Part shown: piece after piece, positions 17,959 through 26,983 of the stretch
Numbering within the stretch: position 1 is the first letter of the stretch
How the letters are laid out: each line of letters opens with the position of its first letter
DNA from: Bacteroidetes bacterium MED-G17
GTDB lineage: Bacteria > Bacteroidota > Bacteroidia > NS11-12g > UBA9320
Direction of reading: 5' to 3'
Assembly (NCBI GenBank): GCA_002457675.1
Contig: NTKK01000008.1
Span: 28,387 to 92,386, forward strand
DNA: 64,000 bases
Translations under genes and position numbers: made by a program
Notes under the pieces: generated by a model
What the model was told of the DNA's origin: nothing
Databases searched by the model: none
Seen by the model: only the letters and a program-made list of their open reading frames with translations

Positions 17959-19231
17959 TTTTTTCACCAAACTTTTCAATACATTCAAGCGTTGTTTCAT
18001 AGACTTTTTCCATTTGCTTTTCTGAAGTAATAAACGGTGGTGTCAAATAGATGGTATTACCTAAGGGTCTAATAAAAACTCCTTTTTCCATGAAGAATTG
18101 AAAAATTTCATTTCTTTTTTTTCCATATCTATCTATTGGTGTATTAAGCTCAAAGGCCAAAATAACACCATTTGTTCTCTCATTCATCACTCTTTTATCA
18201 TGCATCAAGACCTTTAGAAAATTGTCATGACTTTTTTCAATTTTCAGCTTTCCATTTTCTATTATTTTACTTTGGTATAGATCAATGGCAGCAGAGGCAA
18301 CAGAGCATGCTATGGGATTTGCTGTGTAGGTATGTCCATGAAAAAATCCTTTGGCATTGTCCTCGCTTAAAAAAGCGGAAAATATTTTTTCTGTACATGT
18401 CGTTAATGCCATTGGAAGCATACCAGCAGTTAGTGCCTTAGATAGACAAATAATATCAGGAGAAATTGTAACCTGCTCAGAAGCGAATAAGGTATTCGTC
18501 TTTCCAAAGCCTGTCATTACTTCATCAGCTATTTTTAGAACATCATACTGTTTACAAAGTCGCAAAATCTGACAAAGATTTTTGGCTTCATGCATTTTCA
18601 TCCCTGCAGCCCCTTGAACCAAAGGTTCATATATAAATGCTGCTACATCTCCTTTATCTAAAATGTTTTTTAAGTGCTGCAATACTTGATCAATATTTTC
18701 TTCAGTAGGTACAGGTATTCTTTTGACTTCTATGAAAAAATCTTCAAAAGCACCATTATAAACTGATAAACCTGATACGGACATGGCGCCGAATGTATCT
18801 CCATGAAATCCTTCTTCAAAAGCAACAAATACTTTTCTTTTGTCTCCCTTGTTATGAAAATATTGGATGGCTATTTTTAAGGCAATATCAACCGCTGTAG
18901 AGCCATTTTCACTAAAAAAGACCCTGTTTTGACCATAGGGTAAAAGAGGAATGATTTTCTCGGTAAGTTTTACTGCAGGTTCATGTGTAAATCCTGCAAA
19001 AACTACTTGATCAAGTTGTCGCATTTGATGGTAAGCAGCTTCTATCAAAATTGGATGGCAATGTCCATAAACGGCAGTATACCAAGAAGATATCGCATCA
19101 ATATATATTTTACCTGACTCGTCGAATAGAAGCGTACCCTTTGCTTTTGTTATACCCAGTGCATCAGGGGTGTTGTTGTGCTGCGTGAGTGGGTGCCAAA
19201 TATGTTTTTTATCTCGCTGGCTTATAGGCAT
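17951..19231 (-). CDS. bioA: Adenosylmethionine-8-amino-7-oxononanoate aminotransferase
   Basis: PLP enzyme that transfers the amino group of SAM to KAPA to give DAPA. 426 aa, class III aminotransferase fold. Visible features are HIWHPLTQH near the N-terminus, the SSWYTAVYGHCHP substrate region, ENGSTAVDIALK, the cofactor Asp in ADEVMTGFGKT, the Schiff-base Lys in CLSKALTAG, and HGHTYTANPIAC. It overlaps bioD by 10 nt upstream and the KAS gene by 8 nt downstream, so the genes are translationally coupled. Confidence 0.96.
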   Translation of the reverse strand: MPISQRDKKHIWHPLTQHNNTPDALGITKAKGTLLFDESGKIYIDAISSWYTAVYGHCHPILIEAAYHQMRQLDQVVFAGFTHEPAVKLTEKIIPLLPYGQNRVFFSENGSTAVDIALKIAIQYFHNKGDKRKVFVAFEEGFHGDTFGAMSVSGLSVYNGAFEDFFIEVKRIPVPTEENIDQVLQHLKNILDKGDVAAFIYEPLVQGAAGMKMHEAKNLCQILRLCKQYDVLKIADEVMTGFGKTNTLFASEQVTISPDIICLSKALTAGMLPMALTTCTEKIFSAFLSEDNAKGFFHGHTYTANPIACSVASAAIDLYQSKIIENGKLKIEKSHDNFLKVLMHDKRVMNERTNGVILAFELNTPIDRYGKKRNEIFQFFMEKGVFIRPLGNTIYLTPPFITSEKQMEKVYETTLECIEKFGEKNE

Positions 19232-19851
19232 AAAAATGACCTTATAATTGGTTTGAATTTTTGCGCATAGATACCAATTATTTTTGCATCTATCGATTTA
19301 TATTGGTCAACTCTGCCCAATGATGGGAGCTGACCTTTTTCGCAAATTATCTCTTCGGTCGATTTATTTTCCTTGCCGTTAAAAACCAAAGCTATTTTGC
19401 TAAACCCACGTCCTTTAAGTGCCTCAATACTTAACAGGGTATGATTTATGCTTCCTAAATAATTCCTTGAAACCAATATCACCACATCGTCTTTATTAAT
19501 TAAATCAATAATGGTGTGTTTTTTGTTTAACGGTACCAAAAGCCCTCCAGCCCCCTCAATTACTAAATGGTTCTGAGTTTTTGGACGAATGATATCATGT
19601 ATTTTTATTTTTTTGTTTTCAAGATCTGCGGCTGCGTGCGGACTCATCGGGGCATTCAATGCATATGCATGCGGAAATACTGTCGTATTTTGATCACCGA
19701 TTAAATGGGCAACGGTATGGGCGTCAGTAAAATCTAAGTTTCCTGACTGTATAGGCTTCCAATAATCTGCTTTTAGCGCTTTAATAAAAATAGCAGAAAC
19801 CAAGGTTTTACCAACATCTGTAGAGATTCCTGTGATAAATATATTAGCCAA
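19222..19851 (-). CDS. bioD: Dethiobiotin synthetase
   Basis: ATP-dependent carboxylase that closes the ureido ring of dethiobiotin. 209 aa, P-loop GISTDVGKT near the N-terminus, KPIQSG motif (substrate-binding Lys), and VIEGAGGLLVPL. The start codon is TTG at 19851, embedded in the last codons of bioF (8-nt overlap); no ATG is available near the P-loop. The C-terminal end overlaps bioA by 10 nt. The last third is a little divergent but all catalytic landmarks are retained. Confidence 0.95.
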   Translation of the reverse strand: MANIFITGISTDVGKTLVSAIFIKALKADYWKPIQSGNLDFTDAHTVAHLIGDQNTTVFPHAYALNAPMSPHAAADLENKKIKIHDIIRPKTQNHLVIEGAGGLLVPLNKKHTIIDLINKDDVVILVSRNYLGSINHTLLSIEALKGRGFSKIALVFNGKENKSTEEIICEKGQLPSLGRVDQYKSIDAKIIGIYAQKFKPIIRSFLCL

Positions 19852-20998
19852 TTTTTGTCAATATTTCTTTAAGTTCTTTTAGAACGTTTTGAATTTGCTC
19901 AATGCTATTATAGCTGTGTAAACAAAATCGCAAACGCTCTTTGCCTTTTGGAACTGTCGGCGAAAGTATTGCTTTTACGTGATATCCCTTTATATACAAT
20001 TCATTGGAAACATTTTTAGCTTTAGTATTATCCGCAATAAGACAGGATTGTATGGCAGAATTACTTGAAAAAAAATATTCTTCTATCAAATATGTTGATT
20101 TGCAAAAGTTAAAATAATCAATTCTCTTTTTTAATTGATTTTGCAAGTTTGGGTTTGCTTCTAAAAACTGATAAGCCGAATATGCAACTGCAACAGAATG
20201 CGGACTAAGGGCTGTAGTATAAATCAAAGACCTAGCGAAATTAATTAAGTAATTTTTCAAAGATTTTGAACCCAAAATAACGGCACCATGGCAACCCAAA
20301 GATTTTCCAAAAGTCACTACTCTTGCAAAGAGCGAACCTTCGATGGCCATTGATCGAGAAAATCCTTGTCCCAGATCACCAAAAACGCCTGTAGAATGCG
20401 CCTCATCTAAAACCAAACGCAACCTATTTTCGGCACAAACCCTTGCTAATTTTTCCAAATTGGGGCTGTCCCCATCCATTGAAAAAACTGTCTCTGTTAC
20501 GACGTAGACTTCCTCAGATTTGTGTCTTATTTGAGCAGCTTTTTGTTTAAGATCATTTATGTCATTGTGCTTAAATTTAGAGCTTGAAGCTAAGCTCATT
20601 TTTATACCATCTCTTATCGATGCATGCACCAACTCATCGAAGAAAATATGGTCACCACGTTGTGGAACAGACGAAAAAAACCCCACATTGGCATCATATC
20701 CTGAATTAAATAATGTTGCAGAAGGAGACTGATGAAAAACAGATAAATATGTCTCAAATTTTTCATGAATTCTTTGATTGCCAGATAATAAGCGAGACCC
20801 AGTACTTCCATTGATGTTTTCTAGGTTACAAATTTTTTCGTAAGCATCTTCGTGAATTACTTTTTCCTTGGCCAAGCCTAAATAATCATTTGAGAAAAAA
20901 TCAACGACAGTTTCATTTGTTTGGGTTAAACTCCTCAAACTATTCTCAACTGACCTTTTCGTTAGTTTGTTTTGAAGTCGCTGGGAAATCTCCTGCAC
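19844..20998 (-). CDS. bioF: 8-amino-7-oxononanoate synthase
   Basis: PLP enzyme that condenses a pimeloyl thioester with alanine to give KAPA, the first committed step of ring assembly. 384 aa, alpha-oxoamine synthase fold. Landmarks are SNDYLGL, GSTGSRLLSGN, LDEAHSTGVFG and the Schiff-base Lys in TFGKSLGCHG. The start is a GTG at 20998, supported by product length and by an exact -7 box ending 4 nt upstream. First gene of the biotin operon. A class II relative (2-amino-3-ketobutyrate CoA ligase) is excluded by the bioD/bioA/bioB context. Confidence 0.95.
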   Translation of the reverse strand: MQEISQRLQNKLTKRSVENSLRSLTQTNETVVDFFSNDYLGLAKEKVIHEDAYEKICNLENINGSTGSRLLSGNQRIHEKFETYLSVFHQSPSATLFNSGYDANVGFFSSVPQRGDHIFFDELVHASIRDGIKMSLASSSKFKHNDINDLKQKAAQIRHKSEEVYVVTETVFSMDGDSPNLEKLARVCAENRLRLVLDEAHSTGVFGDLGQGFSRSMAIEGSLFARVVTFGKSLGCHGAVILGSKSLKNYLINFARSLIYTTALSPHSVAVAYSAYQFLEANPNLQNQLKKRIDYFNFCKSTYLIEEYFFSSNSAIQSCLIADNTKAKNVSNELYIKGYHVKAILSPTVPKGKERLRFCLHSYNSIEQIQNVLKELKEILTKIG

Positions 20999-21002
20999 TA
21001 AA

Positions 21003-21010
21003 CAAATTTA
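21003..21010 (-). promoter_or_regulatory. -7 promoter box TAAATTTG for the biotin operon
   Basis: On the minus strand TAAATTTG (exact TAnnTTTG) ends 4 nt before the bioF GTG. This would make the operon transcript leaderless at its 5' end. No convincing BirA-type palindrome was found in the 44-nt gap. Confidence 0.45.
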
Positions 21011-21042
21011 GGAAAGTTGCTGCATCCAATGAACTTGTTTAT

Positions 21043-23688
21043 TTATTTAATAAACCTACAATATCCAATCGAATTAATTAACATAAGATAGCTACCCTTT
21101 GGTAAGCTATCAAGATTTATGTGAGACTCGCTGAAAGTACCTTCTCTAATCATTTTTCCCTCGGCATTGAATAGCGTATATGCCCCCTTTTGGATTCCTT
21201 GCAAATAGAGGATGTCATTTACTGGATTTGGGAAAAAACTAATACTTGAAAGATGTGAAAGATCAACACCAGCAAGTTGGTCGAAATTGACCATACTATC
21301 TATAGTTTCAACACACTGGTTTTGAATATTTTCTACTTTTAAATTTACCATTACAAACTGTTTATTATAGGTTTGTGAAACCCTAAATTCAATAATTGTG
21401 TCTTTGCTTACAAGCGTTCCTGTTTCCATAGGTTGGACTTGCCAAGTTGTATAGGTGCTTTGAATATCCGTATTGCGAAGGAGTTTGATTTTTTCATCAT
21501 TTCCTATCAGTTGTTTTCTTGCCAAAATAGTTGCTAAAGGTTTTCGGAAAATCTGAATTGAATCTTTAGTTTGACTGCCTAATGGACAAATTGACTGATC
21601 ATTGAATGCACTATCAATTTTATAAATGAGCAATTGTTTTGGTTTTTGCACTTCAATTTCAATTAATATGGAGTCTTTACGCTCAAATTGAGGTTTTATA
21701 ATATTATCATTAAGTGTAAATGTGAAATAGGCACTATCAACATACTGGTTGTTGGTTGTAAATGAAATATTTTGCTTCCCGAACTTCAAGCAGGTATCAG
21801 ACATTGGTAAAAATTGTATTTGTGGAGAAGGAAATGTAAGAATATCAGCAGTTTTTTGACTAATACACGCCGTTTTTTCATTGGTGAAAACGTAAGACAG
21901 TTTTGTATTACCTGATTCAAAAACACCTGGTTTGGTTTCTTCCACTTTTACTCCATTAATTAACCAAATTCCTCCACTTGGAGAGGCATCGAGATTTAAT
22001 GGACTTTCGTTGCTGCACCTTTTCAACGTATCGTCAAAAGAAAATTGGGTTGAAAAAATGGAGTCCAAACCTAAAACTTCCAGCCAAATGTCTTTGGAGG
22101 TTTTGCAACCCTTGAACTCATTTGTATAGCGAAGCAAATATTTACGGTCTTGATAAATTTGGTTGGTTAGTTTATTGGTTTTGATACTATCCTTTCCAAA
22201 AATTCCTAAATCATCAGGGTTATTAAATCCGCTGCTATCTATAACTTTCCAGCTACCACCAGAAGGTTGAATTTTGTAAAAATCGGATAGGGATACTACG
22301 CCTGTATTGTAACATAAAGGACTGGCCTGCTCATAAACAATACTTGGATTAGCACCAACGTAAATTTGAATGGTATCTACCGATGAACAGCCGTAATTAT
22401 TAAAAGTAGAATAAGCCAATATCAAGGTGTCAATGCTATTGGGTTTTATTTGTATTTCAGAAAGTAGAAGCAAGGTGCTATCTCCCTTTTTTATCAACAA
22501 ACTATCTTGACCTTTACAGTCTAAACAAGACCAAAAACTACTATCTATCCCGCTTTGAGATACAACATGATTACGATCTAAATTTGTATTACCAAAAGAC
22601 TGACAGTAACTTCCGTTGGATAGGACAGCAACCGGCTTTTCTATGATTTGAATTTTACGTGTGCTAGATGTATTACTGCAACCTGACTTGCTAACAGTAA
22701 AATTATATGATCCAGAATCATTTACCCAAATATTGTTTCCATTCTGCGCATTATTCCAAGTAAAACTAGCTCCAGGCACAAACTGTGCCAATAGATTTAC
22801 AGAATCTCCTCTACAAAAAGACTGATCGTTGCTGCTCAACCAATTGGCAGGGGGCTTCGGCAAAACATTTATTTGAAGGGTATCGTAAGGCCCCAAACCA
22901 TTTTTGTTTTTTGCTCTCAGTAATATTTGATAATTACCAGCTTTATTAAAAACTACATTGCTCACATTCTGTTGGCTTGAATTACTAATACTACCACCAT
23001 TAAATATCCATTCATAAGAAGTGGGGCTAGATGTTGCAGAGCCTTTAAAATTAAGCCCATCTCCCTCACATACCTTGTTTTTATTGACACTTGCTGTTGC
23101 TAATGGCAACGAATCTTGAAAGAAATCAACATCTAACGTTTTCGCATATACCTGATCACCACTATTAGATCCGTTTTGGTTAGCAGCCAAAAGAACAGAA
23201 TAAAACTTGACTTTCCCTTGATAAGAACTCGGTGCTTTCCACATGAAAGACCACTCTGTACTGTTTGTACTTGTGGTATTTGTACCATTTGAAGTGTGCA
23301 AAAGATATTGTCTTGTTTTCCCTCCAAATAGTCTTGTCTTTTTCTGAATTCTGTTGTTATTCGAACTTAAGGTTCCAATGGGGTTGTTGCTGCTGTCTAA
23401 AACGGTAATTTGAAACCCAAATTTATTTATCGAAGTTTGTTTATAGCTTAATTTAATGTCATAAGTACTATCCTTTTTATACTTTCCATTCGTAAAATCT
23501 CCATTCAGTTTAATATTGCTCCAATTACTTCCACTGACAATTAAAGACCCAGAATGGCAAGAAGTACAGTTGTTTTCTCCAGGCGCATTTGTATAACCAC
23601 CCCCAGGACCGCCTGTATTCGTATATGTTTTTTTTGATATAAAAATCACTGAACAAAAAGTAAGAAAAAAAATAATTCGTTTATTCAT
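21043..23688 (-). CDS. T9SS type A cargo with CxxCH (choice-of-anchor V type) N-terminus and PKD-like domain
   Basis: 881-aa secreted protein. After a signal peptide (about residues 1-23) comes a Gly-rich segment and a CTSCH motif at 41-45, the arrangement of the choice-of-anchor V domain and a potential single c-type haem site. A reeler-like beta domain spans about 50-195 and a PKD-like domain about 200-275. A long series of Ig-like, Cys-containing regions follows. The C-terminal type A sorting domain begins at SFFPNPVNDI (about 812) and ends YCRFIK. It should be exported across the outer membrane by the type IX system. It lies directly upstream of bioF, co-directional. Haem attachment is not proven. 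Confidence 0.8.
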   Translation of the reverse strand: MNKRIIFFLTFCSVIFISKKTYTNTGGPGGGYTNAPGENNCTSCHSGSLIVSGSNWSNIKLNGDFTNGKYKKDSTYDIKLSYKQTSINKFGFQITVLDSSNNPIGTLSSNNNRIQKKTRLFGGKTRQYLLHTSNGTNTTSTNSTEWSFMWKAPSSYQGKVKFYSVLLAANQNGSNSGDQVYAKTLDVDFFQDSLPLATASVNKNKVCEGDGLNFKGSATSSPTSYEWIFNGGSISNSSQQNVSNVVFNKAGNYQILLRAKNKNGLGPYDTLQINVLPKPPANWLSSNDQSFCRGDSVNLLAQFVPGASFTWNNAQNGNNIWVNDSGSYNFTVSKSGCSNTSSTRKIQIIEKPVAVLSNGSYCQSFGNTNLDRNHVVSQSGIDSSFWSCLDCKGQDSLLIKKGDSTLLLLSEIQIKPNSIDTLILAYSTFNNYGCSSVDTIQIYVGANPSIVYEQASPLCYNTGVVSLSDFYKIQPSGGSWKVIDSSGFNNPDDLGIFGKDSIKTNKLTNQIYQDRKYLLRYTNEFKGCKTSKDIWLEVLGLDSIFSTQFSFDDTLKRCSNESPLNLDASPSGGIWLINGVKVEETKPGVFESGNTKLSYVFTNEKTACISQKTADILTFPSPQIQFLPMSDTCLKFGKQNISFTTNNQYVDSAYFTFTLNDNIIKPQFERKDSILIEIEVQKPKQLLIYKIDSAFNDQSICPLGSQTKDSIQIFRKPLATILARKQLIGNDEKIKLLRNTDIQSTYTTWQVQPMETGTLVSKDTIIEFRVSQTYNKQFVMVNLKVENIQNQCVETIDSMVNFDQLAGVDLSHLSSISFFPNPVNDILYLQGIQKGAYTLFNAEGKMIREGTFSESHINLDSLPKGSYLMLINSIGYCRFIK

Positions 23689-23930
23689 GATACAGAGCCT
23701 TTACTAATATTAGACAAATAAGAATTCATAAGTGTTTGAATATAAAATGTCATCTTATTGTAATAATTTGATTATTAAATATTTATTAATAATACCAACC
23801 AAAAGTAACACCTTAGGTCCTTAAACCAAATTTTTCATTTTTTGTATGTAAAAAAATTACTTAGCCTGGTTCAAATCATCCAATTGAATTTTAGACACTT
23901 TTGCTCATAAGCGTATTGTTGTTTTTGTAC
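23689..23930. other. Intergenic region, no gene recognised
   Basis: 242 AT-rich bases between the T9SS cargo gene start and the end of the next SDR gene. I see no ORF with protein-like composition, no RNA fold I can name and no clear terminator. Confidence 0.5.
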
Positions 23931-24740
23931 TTACCTCGGACTAACTTGGTGTAGTTTTCGCACCACTTTCAAAATAATGAGTTTTGGTGAAAAGGGAATT
24001 GTGCCTAAAATAATTTTTTGACCAAAACTAACAGCTGGAAGTGCATTTATTTTCCCTTTCATCATTGCCTTAAACGAACTCTGTGCTACGCGTTGGGCAC
24101 TTGCCGTTTTTTTAAATAGTAGCGACTTTTCTAATTTGGCTATTTTGGCAAAATTACTTTCCGTAGGTGGCGGCATGCTAGTTGTAACGGTTACACCTGT
24201 ACCTCTTAGCTCCTCAGCTAATGCGTTGCTAAATGAAGATATAAATGCCTTACTTGCAAAATAGACAGCTTGCATAGGTCCTGGCACCAATGCTGCTGTG
24301 CTACTCATGTTTAAAATCCGACCCATTCTATTTTGTTTCATTTGTGGTAAGAACAAATATGTTAATTCCGTCAGGGCTATCATATTTACTTGAACCATAC
24401 TTTTATGTTTCTGCAAGTCTTGATCTATGAAATAGCCCAAACTACCAAAACCAGCGTTATTAATTAGACAGTTTAAGCTTCCCAACGCTAATTTGTTATA
24501 TGCCTCAAAAATCTTTTGGGCGGCGCCTTCAACTGCTAAATCTTGAACCAATATGTGTACTAAGCAATCCCAGCTGTCCTCTATTTCTGCTTTTAATTCT
24601 GTTAAACCCTCCTTATTCCGAGCCACAGCGACCAAATGTTTACCGCCTCGCTTGGCAAACACTTTAGCTAACTCCGCTCCAATACCTGATGAAGCACCAG
24701 TAACTAGTGCTATTTTGTGATCTCTTAACAACAACCACAA
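23931..24740 (-). CDS. Short-chain dehydrogenase/reductase
   Basis: 269-aa classical SDR: nucleotide-binding TGASSGIG, NNAGFGSLG, catalytic Ser in NMSSTAA, and YxxxK in YFASK. The C-terminal part resembles the DltE/YqjQ-like group of SDRs with a basic tail. Substrate unknown. There is no ATG before the glycine motif, so the start must be one of several TTG codons (24740, 24734 or 24731); the exact N-terminus is uncertain by up to three residues. It is divergent from the arsenate-reductase-like gene. Confidence 0.82.
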   Translation of the reverse strand: MWLLLRDHKIALVTGASSGIGAELAKVFAKRGGKHLVAVARNKEGLTELKAEIEDSWDCLVHILVQDLAVEGAAQKIFEAYNKLALGSLNCLINNAGFGSLGYFIDQDLQKHKSMVQVNMIALTELTYLFLPQMKQNRMGRILNMSSTAALVPGPMQAVYFASKAFISSFSNALAEELRGTGVTVTTSMPPPTESNFAKIAKLEKSLLFKKTASAQRVAQSSFKAMMKGKINALPAVSFGQKIILGTIPFSPKLIILKVVRKLHQVSPR

Positions 24741-24831
24741 ATTAAATATAGTTAACTATTAGATAATAAAATTTTAGCTTTTTTTTAATGCCATTATTTA
24801 TCTTAATTTAAATTTCAATAATTCATACACT

Positions 24832-24839
24832 TAATTTTG
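24832..24839 (+). promoter_or_regulatory. -7 promoter box TAATTTTG upstream of the ArsC-like gene
   Basis: Exact TAnnTTTG match ending 8 nt before the ATG at 24848. A TTTA at 24807-24810 could be a weak -33 element (21-nt spacing). Confidence 0.45.
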
Positions 24840-24847
24840 AATGCTTT

Positions 24848-25471
24848 ATGAATGATGCTATTTATGACAAACTAACTTCTTGGATTGCTAATTTGCCCAT
24901 TGAAAATATTGATGTCAATCGGATGAATATGCTCACAGAAATTGGTAAAAATTTAAGGGAACATTTAGCTGTCAAGAAGCAATTTAATCTGCATTTTTTA
25001 TGCACGCATAATTCCAGGAGGAGTCAGATGGCACAAGCACTTGGTCAATTGATGGCCTCTTTTTTTGATTTACCCATTAGCTGTTTTTCTGGGGGAACAG
25101 AAGTTACCGCATTTCACCCAAATGCTATACAATGTTTAAGAGCTATTGGTTTTCAGATATATGAAAAAGAAAATATCGGCAACCAATCTACATTTCAAGT
25201 TAATTTTTCAGACCAAGAGAATGGAGCAATCATGTGGTCCAAATTGATTGACGACCCGAGAAATCCAAAAGAAGACTTCATCGCCATGTTTACCTGCGAT
25301 CAAGCTGCAGAAGCATGTCCAATTGTATTTGGAAGTTTACAGAATATAAAACTTAACTACCAGGATCCGAAAATTTATGATAGCTTAAAAAATGCCCATA
25401 AAGCTTATGTAAAATGTGCAATTAAAATTGCTTCAGAATTGAAAATTGTATTTGCGTCCGTGCTGAATTAA
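24848..25471 (+). CDS. Low-molecular-weight phosphatase / thioredoxin-type arsenate reductase-like protein
   Basis: 207-aa protein of the LMW protein-tyrosine phosphatase superfamily. The P-loop CTHNSRRS satisfies CX5R(S/T), and a C-terminal Cys pair in MFTCDQAAEACP matches the relay cysteines of thioredoxin-coupled ArsC. The first about 45 residues form a helical extension before the core. It may reduce arsenate or dephosphorylate tyrosine; no arsenic genes lie nearby, so arsenate reduction is only a family-based guess. It ends 4 nt from the convergent NFACT gene. Confidence 0.8.
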   Translation: MNDAIYDKLTSWIANLPIENIDVNRMNMLTEIGKNLREHLAVKKQFNLHFLCTHNSRRSQMAQALGQLMASFFDLPISCFSGGTEVTAFHPNAIQCLRAIGFQIYEKENIGNQSTFQVNFSDQENGAIMWSKLIDDPRNPKEDFIAMFTCDQAAEACPIVFGSLQNIKLNYQDPKIYDSLKNAHKAYVKCAIKIASELKIVFASVLN

Positions 25472-25475
25472 AAAA

Positions 25476-26972
25476 TCACTCGGCTTCATTTTTGGGTTCT
25501 ACTAAAATCACTTTTTCTTTATCAACAGTCACGAGCCCCTGAGGAGCCCCTTTAGGTTTCCGAACATACTTTCGATGGGTATAAACTACGGGACACAGGT
25601 TGTTATTCTTACTTTTAGAAAAAAAAGCTGCCAATGAACCAGCTTTTTCCAAAACATGCTTTGGGATATTTTTCCCAGAGGAATTTTTTATCAAAACATG
25701 ACTTCCTTGGACGCCTCGAGCATGCAACCAAATATCATTTCTATGGGAATATTTTGTTATTAGTAGATCGTTATTCTTTGCGTTTTTTCCTATCCAAATA
25801 TCATAACCGTCAATATACCTTTTTCGGAAAGGAAAAGCGTCTGACTTTCGATTCATTTCCTCTTCTTTTAAGTAAGGTTTTAAGGATTTAAAATCCTGTA
25901 CCCCTTCAAGTTCACCAATCTCATTAGAAAGTCTACCTATTATTCTTTTCGCTTCAACAATGGCTTTTTCTTGAAAAGCCAATTTCTTATGTTGGCTTTT
26001 CCCCTTTTCGTAATATTTCTCAGCATTTTTTTGTAAACTAAGTTGCTTGATTAACTTGATATCTATTCTATCACCAGTGTAAAAGTTTAATAATTTAATT
26101 TTTTTTGTTGCCTCATCGACATCCAAATGCAAATTGGCCATTAAGATATCTCCAATTTCCTTGTATGATGTTTGTTTCGACTCTAAGTCGATTTGGGCAT
26201 GTATCTTTTTTAAATAATTTCTTTTTCTCTTTAATTCCTTCTTGACGGCTTGCAGCAATGCATTCTTTTTTTGCTGAAACTCATTTTGCGAAATAAAAGT
26301 GCGAGCAAAAGATGTACTTATTCCAAGCATATCAGATTGACCTTCTTTTTCCGACAAAACCATATTTATGGAATATTTTTCCTGCTCTATATGCATGATT
26401 CTTTTTTGGATTTTTTGATATAAAACTTTTACTTGTTCTGCCGACATTGGGAATTTCATATCTTTCCATATCCACTCATTTTTTGGTACAAAAGGATACA
26501 GATGGACAAATTCGTCTTTGCTTCTTGCCGGGACAAATGTTTTGTTTACGAATACATCACGGGCCATATGCCAATCTTTGTCTATTTTTTTTCTAAAAAT
26601 TTCAACAATTTTATTGTTTTTGTAGAGTAGCACATTGCCGTTGTTTTTGTAACATTTAAATACAAGGGATAAACCGTCTTCGAAGTCAAAAGAGAAACTC
26701 CGATTCATTTTGTGTGCAGAAATAGATGTTAATTTTTTGGATTCGATTACTTTAAAAGGATTTAATCTATTTTTCTTGGGCAATTTTTGAAAATCAGCCT
26801 GCTGAAAGAGTGAAAATCCTTTATAATATTGATACTTTAAGGAAAATTCTTTATCAAAAATGAAGAATAGCTCACTTTTACTTGAACTAAATGAAAATTG
26901 GAGAAATCGTCCACAGAGTTTGTCGTGAAGTTGATTGGCCAATCTTTCAAAAAATAAAGCATTGGAATGCAT
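25476..26972 (-). CDS. rqcH: RqcH/NFACT family ribosome quality-control protein
   Basis: 498-aa NFACT protein. It has an N-terminal NFACT-N-like region, a central basic coiled coil (about residues 180-360, KKELKRKRNYLKKIH), and a C-terminal NFACT-R (DUF814) domain with DIWLHARGVQGSHVLIK and VVYTHRKYVRKPKGAPQG. Family members (Rqc2/RqcH) bind tRNA on obstructed 50S subunits and add C-terminal Ala tails. In the N-terminal region where RqcH has an essential Asp-Arg pair, I see Asn-Arg (HKMNRSFSF), so alanine-tailing is uncertain. It lies 11 nt downstream of map, same strand, probably co-transcribed. Confidence 0.85.
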   Translation of the reverse strand: MHSNALFFERLANQLHDKLCGRFLQFSFSSSKSELFFIFDKEFSLKYQYYKGFSLFQQADFQKLPKKNRLNPFKVIESKKLTSISAHKMNRSFSFDFEDGLSLVFKCYKNNGNVLLYKNNKIVEIFRKKIDKDWHMARDVFVNKTFVPARSKDEFVHLYPFVPKNEWIWKDMKFPMSAEQVKVLYQKIQKRIMHIEQEKYSINMVLSEKEGQSDMLGISTSFARTFISQNEFQQKKNALLQAVKKELKRKRNYLKKIHAQIDLESKQTSYKEIGDILMANLHLDVDEATKKIKLLNFYTGDRIDIKLIKQLSLQKNAEKYYEKGKSQHKKLAFQEKAIVEAKRIIGRLSNEIGELEGVQDFKSLKPYLKEEEMNRKSDAFPFRKRYIDGYDIWIGKNAKNNDLLITKYSHRNDIWLHARGVQGSHVLIKNSSGKNIPKHVLEKAGSLAAFFSKSKNNNLCPVVYTHRKYVRKPKGAPQGLVTVDKEKVILVEPKNEAE

Positions 26973-26983
26973 ATCTCAATTTG

